The notes under the pieces: model-generated
What the model saw: the letters and a program-made list of their open reading frames with translations, nothing else
The model's database searches: none
What the model was told of the DNA's origin: nothing
Assembly: GCF_010727605.1 (NCBI RefSeq)
Contig: NZ_AP022568.1
Span: 4,340,001-4,404,000 of the forward strand
Source of the DNA: Mycobacterium simiae
Lineage (GTDB): Bacteria > Actinomycetota > Actinomycetes > Mycobacteriales > Mycobacteriaceae
DNA length: 64,000 nt
Direction: 5' to 3'
Translations under genes and position numbers: made by a program
Part shown: one piece after another, positions 17,883 through 25,614 of the stretch
Layout: each line of letters begins with the position of its first letter
Numbering within the stretch: position 1 is the stretch's first letter

Positions 17883-19630
17883 GCCGTGTCGGCGGCGGTA
17901 CTGCGCTGCACATGCACGGGCAGGTCGTCGGCCCAGGGCTGGGTAGTGACCATGTCCTCGACGTCGACGTGGCCGCGCTCGAATTCGCCGGTCGCGGCAT
18001 CGACCAGCCGGTACTGCTGGCGCTGGATGTGGATGGGCTGTGCGTCGAGGATCACCACCCGCACGTCGCCGGGCTGGAACCCGCAGCGCTGCTGCAGCGC
18101 CTCGATCAGGGATTCGTTGTGCAGGTGCCCGTCGCCGAAGTTCCAGCCGAGCACCGTCGCGCACAGCGTCTCGCCTTCGCACAGGTTGTAGTCATCCTCG
18201 TCGAAGCCGGCCAGCGCGCGATGCACCAGCGTGAGTAGCGCGCGCCCGTGGGTGTTCATCCCGCGGAAGGCGAGGGCGAGGTGCAAGGGGACGACGGTGT
18301 CCTCTTTGGATTTGTAGAGCCGTTCGAGCTGTAGGTGTTGCAGCGGGCCCAGCGCGCGCGAGCCGGTGCGGAACTTGTCGTCGACGGACGGCTTGACGCA
18401 CCACACCGTGGTGTCCCAGTTGCCCGCGTAGTAGCGCATGCCGGGCAGAAACGACACCTTGCGCGGGTACAGGTTTCCGACGACGACCGTGCCCGCGCAG
18501 ACGGCGAACAGAACGGCGACCGGCAGCGGGTTGGTCAGATCGGCGAGCCCCGTGCTGGCGTGGCCGACGAACAGCCACAGCACCCCGAAGATCATGAAGA
18601 CGTTCCACTCCAGCGGCACTCCCATCGGGAAGGCCAACAGAATGTTCAGGTGGAACACGATCATCACGAAAGCGGCAATCGCCGTGGGCCAGCCGCCGTG
18701 TGAGAAGAACAATGCCAGCGGCACCAATCCTTCCACGGCGGTGGAGAAGTGGGCGATGAAGCCGGCCAATCCGCTGGGCCGCAGGTCGTCCGGGTAGCGC
18801 TTGAACATCGCTCGCTTGAGCGGCCCCGACGGTATGAACGGGTTGTTGGCCAGCATCGTGGAAATCACGAAAGGGAAGTGCCGGTTGAGCTTCGAGGTCG
18901 CCGCGCCCAGCCAGATCACCATGAAGATCACCTTGGCCCCGACGATGATATTCGTCCCGCCGAACAGGAACACCAGCGCCAGCGGCGCATACACCTCACC
19001 GCGGGCGGCCAGGAAGATCACCTTGTCGCGCAGGCCCAACACGGCCAGCACGGCGAGGATGGCCACCGGCTGCCACCACGGCAGCACGCCGATGACCGTG
19101 TGTAGGACGGGAATTGGGCCCGTGCCGTTCGACACCAGCGCGGTGGCCAGCAACACCAGCAGCGCGGCGTACAGCACCACGTCGAACGGCGTTCGGTCGA
19201 TGCCTTTGGTCAGCGGTACCCGATCGGGCCACGGCGGCAGCCGGATGGTGCCGGGGCGCAGCCAATACAGGATCGACCCCATCGGCGGGAAGTAGCGTCC
19301 GGCCAGCGGCCCGAAGCAGCAGCCCAGCCCGACGACCTCGAACAGCATGGTGTAGAGCACGGCCTTTTCGAACACGATGGGCTCGAGCCACCAGGAGGCG
19401 ACGTCGGTGAAGCCGCCTTTAACGTCGACGCCCGCGGTGGTCCACGCGAATGTCCAGGCGCCCAGGATGTAGAGCGCGATCTTGATGCCGTACATCACAT
19501 GCATGATCAGCGGCGTGCCGAAGCCGTACTGAGCGATGTGGCGCACCATCGGCACGATGCGCTCGGCGCGGGGCAGCTTGCTCCACTCGGCCATGTCGAC
19601 GACGGGCAGGTTGGGCTGGATGAACCCCAT
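17879..19630 (-). CDS. Multi-pass membrane protein resembling the DUF3556 family
   Basis: A 583-residue protein with many hydrophobic segments over roughly the first 420 residues and a soluble C-terminal part of about 150 residues. Length and arrangement match my recollection of the actinobacterial DUF3556 family, whose function is not known. Histidine-rich loops such as HIAQYGFGTPLIMHVMYG near the N-terminus resemble membrane oxidoreductase or carboxylase folds, but no known active site can be assigned. The ATG follows AAGGAG with good spacing. Whether it is linked to the convergent ABC importer is unclear. Confidence 0.7.
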   Translation of the reverse strand: MGFIQPNLPVVDMAEWSKLPRAERIVPMVRHIAQYGFGTPLIMHVMYGIKIALYILGAWTFAWTTAGVDVKGGFTDVASWWLEPIVFEKAVLYTMLFEVVGLGCCFGPLAGRYFPPMGSILYWLRPGTIRLPPWPDRVPLTKGIDRTPFDVVLYAALLVLLATALVSNGTGPIPVLHTVIGVLPWWQPVAILAVLAVLGLRDKVIFLAARGEVYAPLALVFLFGGTNIIVGAKVIFMVIWLGAATSKLNRHFPFVISTMLANNPFIPSGPLKRAMFKRYPDDLRPSGLAGFIAHFSTAVEGLVPLALFFSHGGWPTAIAAFVMIVFHLNILLAFPMGVPLEWNVFMIFGVLWLFVGHASTGLADLTNPLPVAVLFAVCAGTVVVGNLYPRKVSFLPGMRYYAGNWDTTVWCVKPSVDDKFRTGSRALGPLQHLQLERLYKSKEDTVVPLHLALAFRGMNTHGRALLTLVHRALAGFDEDDYNLCEGETLCATVLGWNFGDGHLHNESLIEALQQRCGFQPGDVRVVILDAQPIHIQRQQYRLVDAATGEFERGHVDVEDMVTTQPWADDLPVHVQRSTAADTA

Positions 19631-19894
19631 TGCGGCTCCTTCGGCGCAGCTACCTCACAACGGGTGCCAATGGTTAGCTAGGCACCGAGAAAAAACTACT
19701 CCCGGCAACCGCGGGTTGGGACAAAATTTGCGACGCCGGCCGGCCCGGCGGGCGAAGTTTGGGCAGCACAGGCGCGAGTACCCGCGCCACTTGTGCTCTC
19801 GCCGGACTGAGTCCGGTTTCCGCTCACCGCCACATGTTGACTGAAGCGGGACCTCTCTCAGTACAAGGGGAGGAACTGGAGTCGCATATCGGTC

Positions 19895-20556
19895 ATGAAC
19901 GCCAATTCGACGCTCGGCGACGCTCACGAGCCCGCCGGTAACCCGGGAGGGCTGACGGCGTTGACCCGGATCGACTTCGATTCACTTAATCCTGAGGACA
20001 TTCTGGCGATAGCTGCTGAAGGGGCTGGCTGGCTCATGACTTGCGTCGTCCGCACTATGTCGTGGTGATTCAAAGCGGGCGCGGTGACGGCGACGCCGGC
20101 ATCGTCGCTGCGGGCCGCGCCGTTGAGAACCTGCACAGTCCTTCCTCAGAGCCCGTCGCAACGCTCAATGTCCGCCTGAACTCGGCCCGTCTCTGAGGGG
20201 CGTCTGACTATTACGAGCTCGGCTTCTACCACCTAGTCGATGCGGCGCATACCGCCGGCGTCGTCGATGAGTGCCTCCGCCAATGGCTGGGGCCGTTGAT
20301 CGATTACGACGCCGCCAAGAACTCCGATCTGGTACAAACCTTGAGCCATTATGTCGAGTGCGGTGGTAACTACGACGAATCGGCTGCCGCTTTGCATGTC
20401 CACCGCAGCACGTTGCGCTATAGGCTCGGCTGCATCACGGCCCTGACGGGTTTAGACCTTCGCGGATGTCGATACTCGCTTCAACCTGCATGCCGCTACC
20501 CGGGGCGTGGCGCTTCCTCGGCGCGAGTGTGTGATCGCGGGGCGGTCGAAAGCCAA
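19895..20556 (+). pseudogene. Decayed PucR/CdaR-type transcriptional regulator
   Basis: Pieces of one protein appear in more than one frame. The first open piece starts at ATG 19895 (TRIDFDSLNPEDILAIAAEG) and stops by 20066. A second frame continues with PHYVVVIQSGRGDGDAG and meets an in-frame TGA at 20194-20196. The same frame then gives YELGFYHLVDAA and a PucR-type C-terminal helix-turn-helix (LHVHRSTLRYRL, ~20395-20430). A further frameshift near 20465 moves the conserved end (DVDTRFNLHAATR) to another frame. At least three lesions make this non-functional as written. The flanks 19631-19894 hold no visible gene. Confidence 0.7.
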
Positions 20557-20871
20557 TGCTTGGCTTGACTATTCAGCGAGTCGGGCGCATTGTCTGGTGG
20601 CTGTGTTCACCGATTTGGTGTAGTTTGAGGTCAGTTCGGCGGTGACTATAGACGCGGCCCAAAGCATTAGTGACACGACGGCAGGGACAGAAATCGCCAT
20701 CGGGAATAACGTCGTAGACCCTCGATTCAGCTCTGCGGAGACTGTTTGAAGGCGGGACGAGGCCGGGACTGCGGCTGTTGGGCACAGTGGTAACTGAGAA
20801 GTGACGGGACGCTCCGCCGCTGCGGCAACGTTCTCCGCTTTTCGGTAAACGACAACGGAAAGGGAGCAACC
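20557..20871. other. Intergenic region after the regulator pseudogene
   Basis: Nothing recognisable is seen in these 315 bases apart from the AAAGGGAG ribosome binding site of the next gene at the right end. Confidence 0.5.
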
Positions 20872-21168
20872 ATGGCGACAAAGGCTTTGCTGGTGCGGCT
20901 CGAGGCCAAGCCGGGCAAGGAGGACGCGGTCGAGGAGTTTCTTCTATCGGCGCTGCCCCTCGTCGAGCAAGAACCAGGCACGAGGCCATGGCTTGCGGTT
21001 CGGTTCAGTCCGTCGGCATTCGGCATCATCGACGCCTTCACCGACGAGGCGGCACGAGAGGCACATCTTGGCGGCCCAGTTGCAAAGGCCCTCGCGGAGA
21101 AGGCCGACGAGCTGTTCGCCTCGCCACCCGCCATCAGCAAGTTGGACGTTCTCGCCGACAAGCTCTGA
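20872..21168 (+). CDS. Small ABM-type (antibiotic biosynthesis monooxygenase-like) protein
   Basis: A 98-residue protein with the dimeric alpha/beta-barrel pattern of the ABM superfamily: an N-terminal strand KALLVRLEAKPGKEDAVEEF, a central FGIIDAFTDEAAREAHL and a C-terminal strand. Members include quinol monooxygenases and small-molecule oxygenases acting without cofactor. The ATG is preceded by AAAGGGAGCAACC. The last 35 bases overlap the end of the convergent DUF1931 gene. Confidence 0.75.
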   Translation: MATKALLVRLEAKPGKEDAVEEFLLSALPLVEQEPGTRPWLAVRFSPSAFGIIDAFTDEAAREAHLGGPVAKALAEKADELFASPPAISKLDVLADKL

Positions 21169-21562
21169 GGCCCGCGACCCCAATGAACACGAATAGTGCG
21201 CGCGCCTTGATAGAGTCCCGCTTACCGGTCTGATTGCTCTCGGCCACAACGCTTTCCAGCGTTTCATCGCCGTGGACTTCGCGGACTTCGGTGTTGAGAA
21301 GTAGCTGACGAATCTCGTCGGCCTCCTCTAGCTTGTCGAATTCGCGCATTCGCTCTTGCATGCCTTTGGTGATCGGAAGGTCCTGCGCCACAATGACGTC
21401 GCGGCCGTTCGACTTTGCCGAGGTGCGCCCCGAGATGGCAATGTCATCGATCTGCTCATCGACAAACTCTCGGAAGCGACGGACGTCGTTCCGATCGATC
21501 TTGATGTTTGCAACCGAGCGAAAGAACCGTTCGAATACCGGGAGACCCGACGGATGGGTCAC
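21134..21562 (-). CDS. DUF1931-family histone-fold protein with a divergent C-terminus
   Basis: The first ~90 residues match the DUF1931 family, which has a fused histone-fold structure. Diagnostic stretches are FERFFRSVANIKIDRND, KSNGRDVIVAQDLPITKGMQ and the EFDKL helix. After about residue 90 the sequence leaves the family pattern and ends with a basic, Cys-containing tail read through the end of the convergent ABM gene. The protein (142 residues) therefore looks truncated or altered at the C-terminus. GTG 21562 is chosen because GGAGG precedes it at proper spacing; the frame is open far upstream to 21955 but has no family support there. Role unknown; in other actinobacteria such proteins are often stress-associated. 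Confidence 0.72.
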   Translation of the reverse strand: MTHPSGLPVFERFFRSVANIKIDRNDVRRFREFVDEQIDDIAISGRTSAKSNGRDVIVAQDLPITKGMQERMREFDKLEEADEIRQLLLNTEVREVHGDETLESVVAESNQTGKRDSIKARALFVFIGVAGLRACRRERPTC

Positions 21563-21848
21563 TTGATACCTCCGTCCAGAAACAACGACTCGCCAAGCAG
21601 ACCAACGCTCAACATTGGCAGTGTCGTGGTTGCCGGCGAACCGGACTCGCAGGCGCAATTTCGTCGGGTCGGTTCGGCCTGACAGGTCAAGAGGCGCCCA
21701 GGAATCGGTGACAGCTGGCCGATTTTCCGGTTGACCCGGATTTTTTGGGTTACCCCGGCTATGGCGCTGAGCCGTGCACGGCGCCGGCCCGCCGTCCAGT
21801 CGCATGCTTGCTCGCGGCGCGTTCGATGCACGAAGGGACAGTGATGCC

Positions 21849-23006
21849 ATGGGCGACGACGGCGAAAGCTCGGCACAGCGCGCGGGCCCGCGCTCCGAGG
21901 GCAACCTCGAGCTGTTCTTTGATCTGGTGTTCACCTTCGCCATGTCGCAGGTCACGCAACTTGTGCTGCACGATCTTTCGCCGACGGGTTTCGGCCGCGC
22001 CGCGCTGGCGCTGCTTGCGGTGTGGTGGGCCTGGGTGGGCTACACGTGGCTCATCAACACGTTCGACACGGCCAACGTGTGGCATGAAGTGGTAGTCATT
22101 GCCGCGATGGCCGCGATGCTGGTCGCCGCCGCGGCGCTCCCCGCCGCATTTGCGTCGGGCGCGTTGGTCTTCGGCATCGCGCTGCTGGTGGTTCGGTCGA
22201 TCCAGGTGGTGAAGTTCGTCGCCCTTTCTGCGCACGAGGACGTCGCTTTGCGGAAGGGCACCCGTCGAATAGCGCCGGCGTTCGTCGCCGCGCCCGCCTG
22301 CATCGTGGCCGCCGCCTTCGTCGACTCGCCCGGCCGCGAGCTGCTGTGGGTTGCTGCGGCGGTCATCGACTACGGCGCACCGGCTGTGCTCGGCCTCGGC
22401 GGGTTTCGTGTCTCACCGTCCTACTTCGTTTCGCGCCACGGCTCGATCATCATCATCGCGCTCGGCGAGGTGGTCGTGGAATTGGGCGGAGCGGCAAGGG
22501 ATCTCGGCCGGTGGGAGACCATTGCTGCGTTGCTGTTGGGGGTGGCCGTGATGGCCACGTTCTGGTGGACGTACTTCGGTGTGACGTCCGGAGCGCGGCA
22601 ACGGATGGAGCGGGCCACCGGTACCGAACGGGCTCATCTTGCCCGTGATGCCTACAGCTACCTGCACCTACCCCTGGTCGCCGGCATCATGCTGTTCGCC
22701 GTGGGGGCGCACGCCACCATCGAGCACGCCACTCACCGGCTGCCGTTGCTGTCCGCGATCGCACTGGCCGGCGGGATGGCGTTGTTCTACCTCGCTGATG
22801 TCGCCTACCGATGGCGTGACCACCGGCAGGCCCCGGTCGACCGCGCGGTTACCGGAGTGGCCGCGGCGGCGGTCCTGCCTGCGTTGCTGCACCTGCCCGC
22901 CCTCGCAGCGCTCGGCCTGCTCGCCGGCATCGGGGTTTGCCGGTTGGTCTGGGAATTGCGGCGGCGCCCGCGGATCGGGCCGGCCTTGGCAGGACAGGCG
23001 CGTTGA
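21849..23006 (+). CDS. LtrA-family membrane protein (low-temperature requirement protein A)
   Basis: A 385-residue polytopic protein. The family signature ELFFDLVFTFAMSQ lies at about residues 20-33, followed by around ten hydrophobic segments. A conserved ALGEVVVELG motif lies in the middle, as in the LtrA family (PF06772). The function of LtrA proteins is not established. The ATG at 21849 follows GAAGGGACAG. The TGA stop at 23004-23006 lies within the coding body of the next, differently framed PfpI gene. Confidence 0.85.
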   Translation: MGDDGESSAQRAGPRSEGNLELFFDLVFTFAMSQVTQLVLHDLSPTGFGRAALALLAVWWAWVGYTWLINTFDTANVWHEVVVIAAMAAMLVAAAALPAAFASGALVFGIALLVVRSIQVVKFVALSAHEDVALRKGTRRIAPAFVAAPACIVAAAFVDSPGRELLWVAAAVIDYGAPAVLGLGGFRVSPSYFVSRHGSIIIIALGEVVVELGGAARDLGRWETIAALLLGVAVMATFWWTYFGVTSGARQRMERATGTERAHLARDAYSYLHLPLVAGIMLFAVGAHATIEHATHRLPLLSAIALAGGMALFYLADVAYRWRDHRQAPVDRAVTGVAAAAVLPALLHLPALAALGLLAGIGVCRLVWELRRRPRIGPALAGQAR

Positions 23007-23676
23007 GGAATGCGCTCACGAACTGGTAATTCCATTGCGCGCGCTGCAATTAGCCGGCGCGAAGGTGGATATCGTGTCGCTGCGGCGCGGCCGCATCCGC
23101 GGAGTGAATCTGCACATGCCGGCCAGCCGGATCGGCGTCGACAAGGTGGTCACCGAGGCGGACCCTGACGCGTACGACGGACTGCTGCTTCCGGGTGGCT
23201 TCATCAACCCCGATCTGCTACGGCAGTCGGCGCCGGCTCGCGATTTTGTCCGCGCGTTCGACCACGCTGCCAAGCCAATCGCCACGTTGTGTCACGGTCC
23301 GTGGCTGCTTGCGTCGGCGGGAATGCTCACCGGGCGCACCCTGACCTCGTGGCCGGGCATCCGCGACGACTTGGTGAACGCCGGCGCCACCTGGCTTGAC
23401 CGTGAGCTCGTGCATGACCGCAACCTCCTGACGAGTCGCGGGCCGCAGGACATGAGGGCGTTCCTGCCGGCGATCCTCGACATCTTCGCCGACTCGACGG
23501 ATGAATCGCCGACGGTCACGAACCACAACGGCTCGGATCCGCAGCTTGACACGCCGCTCGGCTGGGCCGTGGCCGCCTTGCGCTGGTCACCGAAGCCCTC
23601 GGCGGCGGCACTGGCCAGCGCGGCCGCGGCGGCACTGGCGTCGCCCCTACGGAGACGGGTCTCGCTTAAGAACTAG
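23005..23676 (+). pseudogene. DJ-1/PfpI-type glutamine amidotransferase-like gene lacking its 5' end
   Basis: The frame encodes a PfpI-type domain, beginning at the equivalent of the first helix (VEECAHELVIPLRALQLAGA). It carries the nucleophile elbow ATLCHGPWLLA, with the catalytic Cys intact. The family normally starts with about 15-20 more residues containing a beta-strand (ILxAxxG). Here that part is replaced by the 3' end of the LtrA gene in another frame, and no start codon or ribosome binding site is visible at the junction. The coding body is otherwise intact, with an Ala-rich tail (~23560-23660). It is either a 5'-deleted pseudogene or is made by coupling to LtrA translation from an internal start. 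Coordinates mark the homologous body. Confidence 0.65.
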
Positions 23677-23706
23677 CTGGGACTCGCCAGCCACGGCGGC
23701 GCCTCG

Positions 23707-23844
23707 TCAGTTCCCGATGGGCGGCTTGGGCTCGCCCAGCACGGGCGGGTACGGGCCCTCGCTGGCCTCCGGCCGCACCGGTGCGTCGTCCTCGGCGGCG
23801 GCGGCATCGTTGTCGGTGTCGTCGTCCTCATTGGGTCGGATCAT
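23707..23844 (-). CDS. 45-residue acidic, proline-rich small protein
   Basis: An open frame on the minus strand encodes 45 residues. It has an Asp/Glu cluster (NEDDDTDND), an Ala run and a Pro-rich end (GPYPPVLGEPKPP). The ATG at 23844 is preceded by AAAAAGGAG at about 8 bp; a second ATG at 23850 overlaps the ribosome binding site. Low-complexity acidic N-termini with Pro-rich ends occur in several small mycobacterial proteins of unknown role. No membrane segment or signal is present. Confidence 0.6.
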   Translation of the reverse strand: MIRPNEDDDTDNDAAAAEDDAPVRPEASEGPYPPVLGEPKPPIGN

Positions 23845-23944
23845 CGGCATCTCCTTTTTTGATGCCTAGCCCATACCCCCGGTCGACGATCGCAACCGCT
23901 TCGGAGCCCGCCGGGGCGGTGAATCCCGCAAATACGTTTCGAAG

Positions 23945-24017
<73 letters not shown>

Positions 24018-24163
24018 TTGGGCGGTCGCAACCGCGTCCGCGACAATAACAAACATTCTAACCTAGGGCGAAATCGCCGCTTGGGCCCAGCGCGGGCCAC
24101 GGGCGTCCGCGAATCGGCCACGCGATCGATGTGCGTCTCAAATAGATTGTGACACAAGCACTT

Positions 24164-25402
24164 TCAGAACAGAGTGCCGCAAAACGGCGCCCGCTGGGTG
24201 CCGAACGCGGCATCCAGCTCGGCCAACGCGCCAGCGCGGAGCTCGGTGAGGCGGCCGGCCCGTGTCAGCTGCGACGGCCGGTGGGCGCCCATGTAGATCG
24301 TCGCCAGATCGGCCAGGCCGATCTTTGCGTCCGGAGGCCCGTCGTGCGGCGTGCACTTGCCGACTCCGTCGCGTACCTGCAGCTCGAAGCGGCCGCCCGC
24401 GAGGCCCAGGGGGTCCGCGACCTCGAGAATCATGTCGATGTCGGCGGAGTACTCGCGTGCGCCGAGCACCTCGGGCACGTCGTTGATCCGCACCCACAGG
24501 AAATCCCGTTTGCCCTCCGGGTGCGAGGCGCGCTGGTCGCGGAGTTTCAGCGGTAGCGGATCATCGACCGGCACGTCTATGTCGATCTCGTGGAACATCT
24601 CCAACACCAGCAGCGTCTGCAGCAGCTCGCTGTGGGCGTCGTCGGTGATCGCGCAGAAATCCACGACAACCACCTTGCCCAGCGGCGGCCGGAAGCCGTG
24701 GTTCTTCTCGCCGATGACGCGGTAGGACAGGAAGCCGTCCGGATGAATGGTGTAATTCAGCGCCGATCCGTTGCCCCGCTCGGTCGTCCTGTCTTCGAGG
24801 AAGTCGTCCCACCACTCGGCGCTCCGTTCGACCGCCCCGCTCGTTACGGCACGCCACCGCTCATAGATCTCCGGCAGATGGCGGGCGGCCTGGGCGGCAT
24901 CGACCTCACGGGCCCGAATGGTGCCCGGCTTGTCCCGCAGCTTGGCGAAGCGGCGGTCGACGCAATAAGTCTGGCTGTAGCTGGACACGCCGGCGCCGAA
25001 CCCGTCGTACATCGCGGTTTGGGTGGGCACACCACAGACGATCGGATAGCCGCGCTCCATCAATATTCCGAGCCCCTGCGCGCTGAGCTGGCCCCAGATC
25101 CCCGTGCCCTGATGTGTCGACGCGACGGTGATCATTGTCAGCCACGCGGCCCGCAGGCTCGCGCCGCCCGGGACCGTGAGCCGGGTGCGGTAGATGATCG
25201 ACGTCCCCACCAAAAATGGCTGTTGCGCATCGGAAACGTCTTCGGCGACCAGGATGTCCTCGAGTTCGACCCGGCGTCGCCATGCCTCGATGCCGCGTGG
25301 ATCTACCGGATCCCCAAAAATGCGAGCCTGATTCGCGTAAACGGCCGCCCAATCGTCTTCGGATGGGTGCCTGATATTGATGGCGTTGTCCGTCGTGTTC
25401 AT
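24164..25402 (-). CDS. Eis-like GNAT N-acetyltransferase
   Basis: A 412-residue protein of the Eis family (two GNAT-like folds plus a sterol carrier-like domain). The acetyl-CoA binding segment is visible as VASTHQGTGIWGQLSAQGL (Q/RxxGxG/A type). A Tyr in QTAMYDGFGAG is at the position of the catalytic acid. The chain ends in Phe (APFCGTLF); in M. tuberculosis Eis the C-terminal carboxylate takes part in catalysis. Eis enzymes acetylate aminoglycosides and protein lysines, but paralogues vary in substrate. It lies next to tRNA-Lys and divergent from the MmpL gene. Confidence 0.88.
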   Translation of the reverse strand: MNTTDNAINIRHPSEDDWAAVYANQARIFGDPVDPRGIEAWRRRVELEDILVAEDVSDAQQPFLVGTSIIYRTRLTVPGGASLRAAWLTMITVASTHQGTGIWGQLSAQGLGILMERGYPIVCGVPTQTAMYDGFGAGVSSYSQTYCVDRRFAKLRDKPGTIRAREVDAAQAARHLPEIYERWRAVTSGAVERSAEWWDDFLEDRTTERGNGSALNYTIHPDGFLSYRVIGEKNHGFRPPLGKVVVVDFCAITDDAHSELLQTLLVLEMFHEIDIDVPVDDPLPLKLRDQRASHPEGKRDFLWVRINDVPEVLGAREYSADIDMILEVADPLGLAGGRFELQVRDGVGKCTPHDGPPDAKIGLADLATIYMGAHRPSQLTRAGRLTELRAGALAELDAAFGTQRAPFCGTLF

Positions 25403-25614
25403 CGCTCATCCAATTCGGTTGTAGCCCAAGCAAATCAGCGCTTTCCGCACCGAATCCGCCAAAGCCCGCGGGCAAAAATGCTGCCTAATCCCGATACCCG
25501 TGGATCGGATCGCCAAACGTCGCGGCCGACCAGCGATTTCCTTGCGCGGGGAGTCAGATCGGCCGAGACGGGTACAGCGATATGTCGGAGGGAAAGCACC
25601 GGGAAGGACGCGAG

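Noticed and set aside
21563..21955. Upstream part of the 273-residue minus-strand frame around DUF1931
   Set aside because: A good GGAGG-GTG start lies at 21562, and residues before it have no family similarity and overlap the LtrA start.
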